A stretch of DNA of 64,000 nt, from NCBI GenBank assembly GCA_965199055.1, contig CBDAQR010000004.1, forward strand, positions 1,302,001-1,366,000, given 5' to 3'. Within the stretch, counting starts at the first letter, position 1; each line of letters opens with the position of its first letter. Of this stretch, positions 17,534-25,177 are shown in pieces. Source of the stretch: CBDAQR01 sp965199055. GTDB lineage: Bacteria > Pseudomonadota > Gammaproteobacteria > Pseudomonadales > Halieaceae. The translations under genes and the position numbers were made by a program. The notes below the pieces were generated by a model. The model was not told the DNA's origin and did not search any database. It saw only the letters and a list, made by a program, of their open reading frames with translations.

Positions 17534-18534
17534 ATGAACTTACGGGTAGGTTTGCTGGGCGGAGGCTCCTGGGGCACCACAGTCGCTGCGCTGGTCGCTC
17601 GCAATACGGATATCAAAATATGGCGCGCGATGCCGCCACTGTCCATGAGATCAACACCAAGCACACCAATGAGAAGTATCTGCCAGGAGCGGTGTTACCC
17701 GAACGCCTGGTGGCTTGCGGTTCTATCGAAGAGACAGTGGCGGATATTGATGTACTGGTCATGGGAATTCCCTCGCAGGGTTTTCGTGGTGTGCTGGAGC
17801 AGGTGAAACCGCATTTACGTGCCTGGGTTCCGGTCATAAGCCTAACCAAGGGTTTGGAGCTCGATACGCGGATGCGTATGACAGAAATTATCCAGGACGT
17901 TTTCCCGGGCCATCCCGTTGGCGTGCTGACCGGCCCGAACCTGGCGCGAGAGATCATGGCCGGCCAAGCTGCGGCTAGTGTTATCGCTATGGAAGACGAC
18001 ATTATCGTGCGCGAGTTGCAGTCGTTGTTTCGCAGCGGGCTCTTTCGCGTCTACACCAACGACGACGTGATTGGCTGCGAGCTGGGTGGCGTGCTGAAGA
18101 ATATCATCGCTATTGCTGTGGGAATGGGCGACGGGCAGGGAGCTGGCGATAATACGCGCTCGGCCCTGATCACCCGCGGCCTGGCTGAAGTGACCCGCCT
18201 GGGTGTCGCGATGGGAGGCAGACCCGAAACCTTCGCGGGTCTGGCGGGTATGGGTGACATGATTGCCACCTGTACCAGCCCGCAAAGCCGCAATCGACAC
18301 GTGGGGGTAGAGCTCGGTAAAGGCCGACATATCGATGAGATTATTGAAGACATGGTGATGGTGGCGGAGGGTGTCAAGAGTGCGCCAGCTGTGATCGCGC
18401 TAGCTCAAGAGTACGGGGTAGAGATGCCTATCGCGAGTGATGTTTTTCGTGTGGTGAAAGAAGATGGTACAGCACGACAGGCCTTTCGTGGCTTGCTGCG
18501 TGTGCAGGCCGGCGCAGAATCTGAACCAGGATAG
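17534..18534 (+). pseudogene. gpsA: Glycerol-3-phosphate dehydrogenase, single-base frameshift
   Basis: NAD(P)H-dependent reduction of dihydroxyacetone phosphate to sn-glycerol-3-phosphate. The N-terminus with the cofactor motif LLGGGSWGTT is in one frame up to Trp codon 30 (17621-17623); from there the family sequence ARDAATVHEIN continues in the next frame to 18534, including LTGPNLAREI, the catalytic Lys in ELGGVLKN, and AGMGDMIATC. Inserting one G after 17623 (TGG GCG CGC) gives 334 codons, the family's usual length. The downstream ATG at 17619-17621 lacks the nucleotide-binding motif, so it is no alternative start. gpsA is often essential, hence sequence error is a serious option. Confidence 0.9.
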
Positions 18535-18541
18535 TGAAGCA

Positions 18542-19402
18542 ATGATACATACGAACGGACAGTTTACTGGGGCTCGGGGGCTCTCGGTATATTTCCAGTA
18601 CTGGCAACCCGAGGGCGCAGCGAGAGCGGTTATTATCATTGCCCATGGCGCGGCTGAACACGGCGGGCGCTACGACATTTTCGCCGACTACTTCACGCGG
18701 CAGGGTTATCTGGTGGCGGCGTTGGATCATATAGGGCATGGTCGCTCTGAAGGTGACCGGTGCGTGGTAAAAGGCTTGTCTGACTACACCGATACCTTGG
18801 ACTTGTTTCGACAGCAGGTGGTTGCCGATTACCCGCAACTACCTCTGGTGTTACTCGGGCACAGTATGGGTGGACTCATCAGCACTAATTACTTGCTGGA
18901 TCAGCAAGAGCACTTCGCAGGCTGTGTGTTATCCGGCCCGGCGATCAAGACTGAGCTGGAGCCGCCATGGATTCAACTGCTTTTGATTCGCTTCTTTGCG
19001 AAGGTTTTACCCAAGCTAGGCGTGTTACAGCTTGATGCCAGCGGTGTCAGCCGCGTGCCCGAGGAAGTCGAGCGCTATGTCAACGATCCGCTCAACTACA
19101 CAGGAAAAATGACAGCGAGTATGGTGGCCGCGCTGGTTGCCGGTATGGGCAATATTCAAGCTAAGGCGGGTGATATTCGTCTGCCTCTGCTTTTGTTGCA
19201 TGGTGGCGCCGACACGATGACCTCGCCGGAAGGCTCGCGCTTCCTCAATGATCAGGTCAGTTCCTCTGACAAAACGCTGCATATCTATCCCGGCCTTTAT
19301 CACGAAATATTTAACGAACCAGAACGTGACGATATTTTTGCCACTATCGGACAGTGGCTGGATGATCGGCTACCACCCAATACTCAGGAGAATTACGCAT
19401 GA
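18542..19402 (+). CDS. Alpha/beta hydrolase, monoacylglycerol lipase type
   Basis: Hydrolase of 286 residues related to monoacylglycerol lipase and lysophospholipase L2. HGAAEHGGRY forms the oxyanion loop (about residue 38), GHSMGG the nucleophile elbow (near 108), GGADTMTSPEGS the acid (near 222) and YPGLYHEIFNEPER the histidine (near 250). ATG at 18542 is 7 bases after the gpsA stop. It overlaps the next gene by ATGA and closes the lipid block. Confidence 0.88.
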   Translation: MIHTNGQFTGARGLSVYFQYWQPEGAARAVIIIAHGAAEHGGRYDIFADYFTRQGYLVAALDHIGHGRSEGDRCVVKGLSDYTDTLDLFRQQVVADYPQLPLVLLGHSMGGLISTNYLLDQQEHFAGCVLSGPAIKTELEPPWIQLLLIRFFAKVLPKLGVLQLDASGVSRVPEEVERYVNDPLNYTGKMTASMVAALVAGMGNIQAKAGDIRLPLLLLHGGADTMTSPEGSRFLNDQVSSSDKTLHIYPGLYHEIFNEPERDDIFATIGQWLDDRLPPNTQENYA

Positions 19403-20436
19403 AGCTCGGTCTTAGTCATATGACGTTTGGGTCCCAGGCCGTGGTAAATATGGACCTCATAAAACGTGCTGAAGCACTTGGTTTTCATTCTGTCTGGACA
19501 GCAGAGGCTTATGGCAGCGACTCGATTTCCATGGCGTCCTGGATTCTGGCGCAGACGAGCAGCATCAATGTGGGTACAGCCATCATGCAAATGCCAGCCA
19601 GATCACCGGCGATGGCTGCGATGACAGCGATGACGCTGGATCATCTTTCAGGCGGTCGATTTATTATGGGGCTGGGACCATCAGGCCCTCAGGTGGCAGA
19701 GGGCTGGCATGGCGTACCCTATGGAAAGCCGTTAACGCGAACCAAAGAGTACATTGCCATCGTCCGCGAAATTTTTGCTCGCGAGAAGCCGTTGGAATAC
19801 CAGGGCGAGTACTATCACGTGCCCAACCTCGAGCAAGGCAGTACCGGGCTCGGCAAGCCCCTCAAGAGCATTTTGCACGGTAATCCCGACATTCCAATTT
19901 ACACCGCCTCTATCAGTCCCAATGGTTTGCGCTGTAGCGGCGAGGTGGCCGATGGCGTCTTCCCTATGATGTTAGATCCGAATCGTAGTCAGGCGCTGGT
20001 GCTGGATCATGTCGAAGCTGGCATAGCGAAAACGCCGGGCAAGATGCGGGCTGACTTTACCAATGCCCCATCCACTAGTTGCCTGGTTGGCGACTACGAA
20101 CAAATGGCGGCACCGGTGAAAGCCAATATGGCGCTGTACATAGGCGGCATGGGCGCGCGCGGCAAGAACTTTTACAACGATTATGCAAAGCGTATGGGTT
20201 TTGAAGAAGCGGCCGTGAAGATCCAGGATCTTTATCTGGACGGGCGCAAAGATGAGGCCATCGCGGCCGTACCCGACGAGATGGTAGATGCAGTGCATCT
20301 GATAGGTCCCGAAGAAAAGATTCGCGAGCGAGCGCAGGATTGGAAGGCCGCCGGTGAGCGGGGTGACGTCGATCTGATGATCGTAGGTTCCGTACAGCCT
20401 GAAGCGCTCGATATTCTGGCCGATGAGCTGCTGTGA
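19399..20436 (+). CDS. LLM class flavin-dependent oxidoreductase
   Basis: Luciferase-like monooxygenase/F420-type reductase of 345 residues with a TIM-barrel pattern: SVWTAEAYGSDS near residue 33, GTAIMQMPARSPAM near 57, the LSGGRFIMGLGPSGPQV strand near 83, and the IYTASISPNG segment near 169. The cofactor (FMN or F420) cannot be decided. The start overlaps the lipase stop (ATGA), so the two are co-translated. Substrate unknown. Confidence 0.85.
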   Translation: MKLGLSHMTFGSQAVVNMDLIKRAEALGFHSVWTAEAYGSDSISMASWILAQTSSINVGTAIMQMPARSPAMAAMTAMTLDHLSGGRFIMGLGPSGPQVAEGWHGVPYGKPLTRTKEYIAIVREIFAREKPLEYQGEYYHVPNLEQGSTGLGKPLKSILHGNPDIPIYTASISPNGLRCSGEVADGVFPMMLDPNRSQALVLDHVEAGIAKTPGKMRADFTNAPSTSCLVGDYEQMAAPVKANMALYIGGMGARGKNFYNDYAKRMGFEEAAVKIQDLYLDGRKDEAIAAVPDEMVDAVHLIGPEEKIRERAQDWKAAGERGDVDLMIVGSVQPEALDILADELL

Positions 20437-20438
20437 AA

Positions 20439-20816
20439 TTAGCGGGCGATTTCTACCTGCCCGTTATTCATGGTAACACCCAGACCCACGCACAGCCGGG
20501 CGAATATCTCTTCCTCTTCTGCTGAGACATCTCCGTCGATGCGGGCGAGGAAGGCCAGCAGTCCAATGGCCTCGCGGATTTGCGTGTCGTCGAGCCGATC
20601 TTTGCAGAGTGCAACCAGCTGATCGAAATCGCGGTTTTCGTCCAGCGCCAAGGCGGCCTGCACCAACTTAAGAATCTGTTCCTCGCTATATTCCCGTAGC
20701 CGCTGCATCACCTGCACAACCGCCTGGAATTCACGGCTAACGTCGCCTTCGCGGGCTGTGACCATCTGGGTCAGGAGTGCGACAACATACAGATCGGGGT
20801 TATTCTCGGGAGCCAT
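20439..20816 (-). CDS. TerB-like small acidic protein
   Basis: A helical protein of 125 residues. The second half, LLAFLARIDGDVSAEEEEIFARLCVGLGV, has the acidic repeat pattern of TerB-type tellurite-resistance domains. ATG at 20816 was chosen; a longer frame to 20879 would run into the divergent radical SAM gene. Only 17 bases separate the two divergent starts, which leaves no room for two ordinary promoters and implies overlapping control. Function unknown. Confidence 0.6.
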   Translation of the reverse strand: MAPENNPDLYVVALLTQMVTAREGDVSREFQAVVQVMQRLREYSEEQILKLVQAALALDENRDFDQLVALCKDRLDDTQIREAIGLLAFLARIDGDVSAEEEEIFARLCVGLGVTMNNGQVEIAR

Positions 20817-20833
20817 CGGGGTATCATAGGACC

Positions 20834-21796
20834 ATGCTGGATTCTCGCCCATTATTGCTGAAAACGGACTTCCCTCCAATCCAACGGGAAACTATTTCTA
20901 CGTTGCAGGTCAACCTAGGCTACCTGTGCAATCTCAGCTGTGTGCACTGCCACGTAAATGCCGGGCCTCAGCGCACAGAACTGATGGATGGCGAGACGGT
21001 GGATGTTCTCATAGAACTACTCGACAGGCTGCGCCCGCGTAGTCTGGATCTAACCGGTGGTGCGCCAGAGCTTAACCCGCATTTTCGCCGCCTGGTGTTT
21101 GCTGCGCGCGAGCGCGGCATTGAGGTGATAGACCGGTGTAATCTCACGATCCTGTTTGAACCCGGACAGGAAGATCTTGCCCAGTTTCTCTCAGATCAGG
21201 GCGTTACTATCACGGCTTCGCTTCCCTGCTATCTCGAGGAGAACGTGGAGCAACAGCGGGGCAAGGGCGTGTACAACGACAGTATTAAGGCGCTCAAGCT
21301 GCTCAACGAGCTGGGTTACGGGGAGCGCGAGGATATGCAGCTCAATCTGGTTTATAACCCGGTTGGGCCTGTGTTGCCGCCGGCTCAGACGCAGCTAGAG
21401 CTTGATTACAAACGTGAGCTGGGGGAGCGTTACGGCATTCGCTTCAATCAGTTGTTTACGATCACGAACATGCCGATCAGTCGATTTGGCGCGGTCTTGC
21501 TGGCCAATGACAACTACTACGACTATATGACGCTGTTGCGAGAAAACTTCAGCGAAGACAACCTTGCCACGGTTATGTGCAAGAGTCTGGTCAGTGTTGA
21601 TTGGCAAGGGTATTTGTACGACTGCGATTTTAATCAGATGCTGGAAATACCCGTTATCGGCAGCGACCGACGCAGACATATTCGCGATCTATTGTCGGAT
21701 GATTCCCTGCGCACTGCCGATATTGCGACAGGAGAACACTGCTATGGCTGTACTGCCGGACAGGGCAGCAGCTGTGGTGGGGCGCTGGGTGACTGA
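20834..21796 (+). CDS. arsS: Radical SAM protein ArsS-like (arsenosugar biosynthesis)
   Basis: Radical SAM enzyme of 320 residues. The [4Fe-4S] motif CNLSCVHCHVNAGPQR (C-X3-C-X2-C) is near residue 35, followed by LDLTGGAPELNP. A C-terminal domain holds CDFNQ and CYGCTAGQGSSCGG, the extra cysteines of the ArsS family, which places 5'-deoxyadenosyl on dimethylarsinous acid in arsenosugar synthesis. Two arsenosugar-type glycosyltransferases follow with overlapping ends. No arsM is seen within the window, so the methylation step must be elsewhere or the pathway differs. Confidence 0.88.
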   Translation: MLDSRPLLLKTDFPPIQRETISTLQVNLGYLCNLSCVHCHVNAGPQRTELMDGETVDVLIELLDRLRPRSLDLTGGAPELNPHFRRLVFAARERGIEVIDRCNLTILFEPGQEDLAQFLSDQGVTITASLPCYLEENVEQQRGKGVYNDSIKALKLLNELGYGEREDMQLNLVYNPVGPVLPPAQTQLELDYKRELGERYGIRFNQLFTITNMPISRFGAVLLANDNYYDYMTLLRENFSEDNLATVMCKSLVSVDWQGYLYDCDFNQMLEIPVIGSDRRRHIRDLLSDDSLRTADIATGEHCYGCTAGQGSSCGGALGD

Positions 21797-22475
21797 CAAA
21801 CCGCGCCAGCCGGTGCTCAGTATTGTCGTGCCGATTTTGAATGAAGCAGAGGCTTTGCCGGCGTTTTTTGAGGCGCTCAAGCCCTGGCGACAATATGTCC
21901 AGCTCATCCTTGCCGATGGCGGCAGTACCGATGAGTCGGAGACCCTGGCTAAAGGCCATTGCGATCACTGGCTGCAAGCACCGCGCGGGCGCGCCGCGCA
22001 AATGAATGCCGGCGCTCGATTGGCGACCGGGCGTTATATTCTTTTTCTGCATTGTGATACGCGTATCGCGTGTGATTTTCCTGTATTTGTTGAGCAAGTG
22101 GATGGTCTCAGTTGGGGCTTCTGTCGAGTGCAACTCAGCGGTAATGATTGGCGCTTGCGGATTGTTGAGTGGGCGATGAATTTGCGTGCCAGGCTGACCT
22201 CGGTCGCAACCGGCGACCAAGCCCTAATCTTCGCCGCTGAAACCTTTAGTGCCCTCGGTGGCTACGCCGACATTCCACTCATGGAAGATGTGGAAATTTG
22301 CAAACGAGCCCGTCGCTATTCCGTTCCCGCAGTCTTGCCCGCAACCGTCGTCACGTCCAGTCGCCGCTGGGAAGAGCGGGGCGTTTACGCAACGATTCTA
22401 ATGATGTGGCGCCTGCGCTTCGCCTATTGGATGGGCAAAAGTCCGGAGGCGATCGCCCGCAGCTATTATGGCTGA
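21789..22475 (+). CDS. Glycosyltransferase family 2 (TIGR04283-like)
   Basis: A GT2-fold enzyme of about 228 residues. LSIVVPILNEAEALP opens the Rossmann-like domain, LADGGSTDES binds the nucleotide, and LFLHCDTR carries the DXD-like metal site; GDQALIFAAETF and MEDVEICKR follow. The GTG at 21789 overlaps the radical SAM stop by 8 bases; an ATG at 21744 is possible but extends 45 bases into that gene. Associated with arsenosugar clusters. Confidence 0.85.
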   Translation: MTDKPRQPVLSIVVPILNEAEALPAFFEALKPWRQYVQLILADGGSTDESETLAKGHCDHWLQAPRGRAAQMNAGARLATGRYILFLHCDTRIACDFPVFVEQVDGLSWGFCRVQLSGNDWRLRIVEWAMNLRARLTSVATGDQALIFAAETFSALGGYADIPLMEDVEICKRARRYSVPAVLPATVVTSSRRWEERGVYATILMMWRLRFAYWMGKSPEAIARSYYG

Positions 22476-23082
22476 TGTGCTTTTTGTTCAAATGGCGCGT
22501 CAGCCTGTGCCGGGCAAAGTCAAAACGCGTCTTCAGCCCGCTTTAGGAGAGCAGGGGGCGGCCGAACTGCATCGCCAGATGATGTTGCATACCTGGAAGA
22601 CGCTCGGATGCTTGGGTCAGACCCGCGCGTTGTGGGTAGAAGGGGATCCCGCAGACAAAACTTTTGACGAATGCCGCGCAGCCGAGGCGGAAATTCGTGT
22701 GCAGCAGGGCGAAGATCTGGGGCAGCGCATGGAACTGGCGTTTACCGAGAGTTTGCGCAGTCATGCGCGGGTAGTGATGGTCGGTAGTGATTGCCCCAGC
22801 TTGGATGCCGATTATCTGTCGCAGGCGAGCAGTGCGCTGCGCGACCATGATGCCGTGCTTGGCCCTGCCATGGATGGAGGCTATGTGCTGATCGGTTTGC
22901 GTCGCCATGCGCCGGCGCTGTTTCGGGGCATGGCCTGGGGGGAGAGCACCGTGTACGCCGCAACGGTAGCGGTACTTGAACAACTGGGGTGGAAGTGGTG
23001 TGCGTTGCGATCTTTGCCCGATATCGATAGACCAGAGGATCTCCGCTACCTACCGGATGGTTTTGAGTTGCGCCGTGGCTGA
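22468..23082 (+). CDS. Glycosyltransferase (DUF2064 / TIGR04282-like)
   Basis: Protein of 204 residues in the nucleotide-transferase GT-A fold: VQMARQPVPGKVKTRLQPALG near the start, QQGEDLGQRM near residue 74, MVGSDCPSLDADYL near 97, and GPAMDGGYVLIGLR near 128. It starts 8 bases inside the previous gene and is the third gene of the ArsS cluster. The donor/acceptor pair is not predictable. Confidence 0.87.
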   Translation: MADVLFVQMARQPVPGKVKTRLQPALGEQGAAELHRQMMLHTWKTLGCLGQTRALWVEGDPADKTFDECRAAEAEIRVQQGEDLGQRMELAFTESLRSHARVVMVGSDCPSLDADYLSQASSALRDHDAVLGPAMDGGYVLIGLRRHAPALFRGMAWGESTVYAATVAVLEQLGWKWCALRSLPDIDRPEDLRYLPDGFELRRG

Positions 23083-23084
23083 GA

Positions 23085-23477
23085 TCAGGCCGTGGCGCTG
23101 GCGCCAAAAGTGCCCAGTTCGCCGCCGTTGATATTCGCACGATCATAGAGCAGCCAGGCTATTGCAGTGCAGTAGCTCAGATTAGTCTGCAACTCACTAT
23201 CCGGATCACTCAGGAAGGCACGTTGGCTTGCCAGGCCACGGATTCGCGAGGCGAGATCCGGGTTGAAAGCCAGGTATTTGTCCCAGATGTTCCGGTGTTG
23301 ATCGGGCGTGATATGGAAAATGCCAAGGCCCTCTTTGCGGGCAGAAAAGAGTCCCAGTTCGGGGGCTTCGGTGGCAGCCAAGAGCAGGAAGCTTTCGACG
23401 TCGGGCGTCCATGCACCCAGGTACTTCAGGGTGGGTTCAATCACCTGTTCCTTCAGGTGTTCCGCAGTAACATACAT
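23085..23477 (-). CDS. Hypothetical protein, phage-lysozyme-like pattern
   Basis: A 130-residue protein. I do not recognise a named family with confidence. The central stretch GLGIFHITPDQHRNIWDKYLAF and the tail NLSYCTAIAWLLYDR resemble small phage-encoded proteins with a muramidase-like fold, including a candidate acidic residue in AATEAPELGLF. It is single, on the minus strand, and ends 3 bases from the previous convergent gene. A 225-bp AT-rich gap lies upstream, with no other gene in it. Confidence 0.5.
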   Translation of the reverse strand: MYVTAEHLKEQVIEPTLKYLGAWTPDVESFLLLAATEAPELGLFSARKEGLGIFHITPDQHRNIWDKYLAFNPDLASRIRGLASQRAFLSDPDSELQTNLSYCTAIAWLLYDRANINGGELGTFGASATA

Positions 23478-23702
23478 AGCTGACTACCTCTCAGGGAATC
23501 AAAGCCAATACGTTTTCACTCGTTATCGTTCTTTGTTGTTTTTATTATGCTGTCTTTGTATCACAGGATTTTCAGAAATCCAATAAAAATAACAAGTTGC
23601 GTGCACTTATTTAGTCATTTTGTGGAAAACTCACGTAAATGGGGCTTCATCAGGACCTTTTGTGGCCATTCCTGAGCTAAAAAGTCGAGCTATTACAGCG
23701 TC

Positions 23703-24068
23703 TTAGCCTCCAGCGAGCTTGCAGGTGTATCCGCGTTTTTCCAGTTCAGTTTTCAGTAGGTCGCGGTGGTCGCCCTGGATTTCGATAGCGCCATCTTTCA
23801 CGCTGCCGCCCACGCCGCAGCGCTTCTTAAGCTCCTTGGCGAGACTTTTTAGTGCTGCTCCGTCGACGGGCACGCCAGAAATCACCGAAACCGCCTTGCC
23901 ACCACGTCCTTTGGTCTCGCGGCGTATGCGTACGATACCGTCGCCGGCATAGTTGGGGCGGTCCTTGCCGCAGGCACACTCGGTGATGGCCCTGTGGCAT
24001 TGGGGGCAAAGCCGCCCCTGATCCGTGGAGTAAACCAGCTTGGTGCCGGATGGTTTGCGTTTTGCCAA
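23703..24068 (-). CDS. yciH: SUI1-domain translation factor (YciH-like)
   Basis: SUI1/eIF1-like protein of 121 residues. An N-terminal zinc-ribbon-like part has CPQCH and CACG; the SUI1 core follows with KGRGGKAVSVISGVP, LAKELKKRCGVGGSVKDG and IEIQGDHRD. The start is a TTG at 24068 with AGAGG 6 bases ahead; the longer frame to 24287 overlaps slyX on the other strand. Members modulate start-codon selection. Confidence 0.88.
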   Translation of the reverse strand: MAKRKPSGTKLVYSTDQGRLCPQCHRAITECACGKDRPNYAGDGIVRIRRETKGRGGKAVSVISGVPVDGAALKSLAKELKKRCGVGGSVKDGAIEIQGDHRDLLKTELEKRGYTCKLAGG

Positions 24069-24137
24069 GGGATGCCTCTCCAGGTGCGTGGGGCCGGTAT
24101 AATACCGCTTGCGATGGGCCAGGTGGAGAGGAAAGGC

Positions 24138-24374
24138 ATGGATGGAAAAGTGACGCAAGAGATTAACACGCTGCGGGAACAGCTTGTGGAACTGCAAACG
24201 CAGGTGTCTTTCCAGGAAGCGACCATTGCTGAACTCAATTCGGCGCTTTCTCAGCAGCAACAGGACCTGGTTGATATAAAGCGGCACTGGGAATTGCTCA
24301 GCGAGCGTTATCGAGACCTGCAGGCACAGTTACCGGACGCACCCGGCGATGAGCCACCGCCACCACACTATTGA
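24138..24374 (+). CDS. slyX: SlyX protein
   Basis: Coiled-coil protein of 78 residues, with heptad-rich INTLREQLVELQTQVSFQE and the family's closing PPPPHY. ATG at 24138 follows GGAGAGGAAAGGC; an upstream ATG at 24114 is less likely. The start lies 69 bases from the divergent yciH start. Role unknown in the family. Confidence 0.9.
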   Translation: MDGKVTQEINTLREQLVELQTQVSFQEATIAELNSALSQQQQDLVDIKRHWELLSERYRDLQAQLPDAPGDEPPPPHY

Positions 24375-24375
24375 G

Positions 24376-24795
24376 TTACAAGCCCTGGACGTCCTCCGCC
24401 TGGGGCCCCTTATCGCTGTCTGTGACCACAAAGCTCACGCGCTGCCCGTCCTTGAGGCCCCGACGTCCGTCACGCTTGCCGCCTGTGCTGCGAATTGAGC
24501 GGAAGTGAACGAAGATCTCCTCACCACTTTCTCTGCGGATAAAGCCAAAGCCCTTGCTGACGTTGAACCACTTCACCTCGCCTTCTTCTCTCTCGTCATC
24601 TGAAGTGAACTCGTCAGCGCCCGTAAGTGCGCGATTGCCGCCCCCTAGTCCGTAATTGACAAGCGGAGTTAGCAGCACGGCGCCGGACACAATGGCGAGC
24701 GCAACGACAGCATTGTCTAAGCCGACCTGAAGCAGGGCGAAAGTGGCGAGCGCAGCTGCGACCAGACTCAGCAGCAGTTGGGAAAACAGATTCAT
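24376..24795 (-). CDS. Membrane-anchored cold-shock-domain protein
   Basis: A 139-residue protein with two predicted membrane helices (about residues 5-24 and 27-48) followed by a linker and a cold-shock domain (about 70-139). The RNA-binding motifs read VKWFNVSKGFGFI and EIFVHF, and GPQAEDVQ ends the fold. A CSD anchored in the membrane would bring RNA binding to the inner face. It lies downstream of a soluble CSP on the same strand (140 bp apart). Confidence 0.85.
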   Translation of the reverse strand: MNLFSQLLLSLVAAALATFALLQVGLDNAVVALAIVSGAVLLTPLVNYGLGGGNRALTGADEFTSDDEREEGEVKWFNVSKGFGFIRRESGEEIFVHFRSIRSTGGKRDGRRGLKDGQRVSFVVTDSDKGPQAEDVQGL

Positions 24796-24935
24796 GAATA
24801 GTCTCTTGTTGTTGGAGGGCCCTGGGTTCAGTGGCCAATGAATGAGCGGCGCACACTATACCACCACGACCCGAGCTTGTGCGGGCGAAGCAAAACAGTG
24901 TGGGTTCGCTGCGCCGAGAAGCTCGGCGACCGAAG

Positions 24936-25151
24936 TCAGAGTTTACTGACCTCCTCTGCCTGCAGGCCTTTAGGCCCCTCGACGACGGTGAACTCGACTT
25001 CCTGTCCTTCGTTCAGCGTCCGGTAGCCATCTCCTTGTATGGAGCGGAAGTGTACAAACACGTCCTCGCTACTTTCTTCTCCACGGGTGATAAACCCGAA
25101 CCCCTTGGCGTTGTTAAACCACTTTACAGTGCCGGTTACCCGCTCACTCAT
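24936..25151 (-). CDS. Cold shock protein (CspA family)
   Basis: Single OB-fold cold-shock protein of 71 residues, with VKWFNNAKGFGFI (RNP1), DVFVHFRSI (RNP2) and GLQAEEV at the end. RNA chaperone. A 7-residue acidic insert (RGEESSEDV) widens the loop. It is the gene after valS on the same strand, 26 bases away. Confidence 0.95.
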   Translation of the reverse strand: MSERVTGTVKWFNNAKGFGFITRGEESSEDVFVHFRSIQGDGYRTLNEGQEVEFTVVEGPKGLQAEEVSKL

Positions 25152-25177
25152 ACCGCTACCCCTTGCGTCAACGACTG

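Noticed and set aside
17620..18534. gpsA starting at the internal ATG
   Set aside because: The protein would lack the nucleotide-binding GGGSWGTT segment, which is present upstream in the other frame with its own start and ribosome site.
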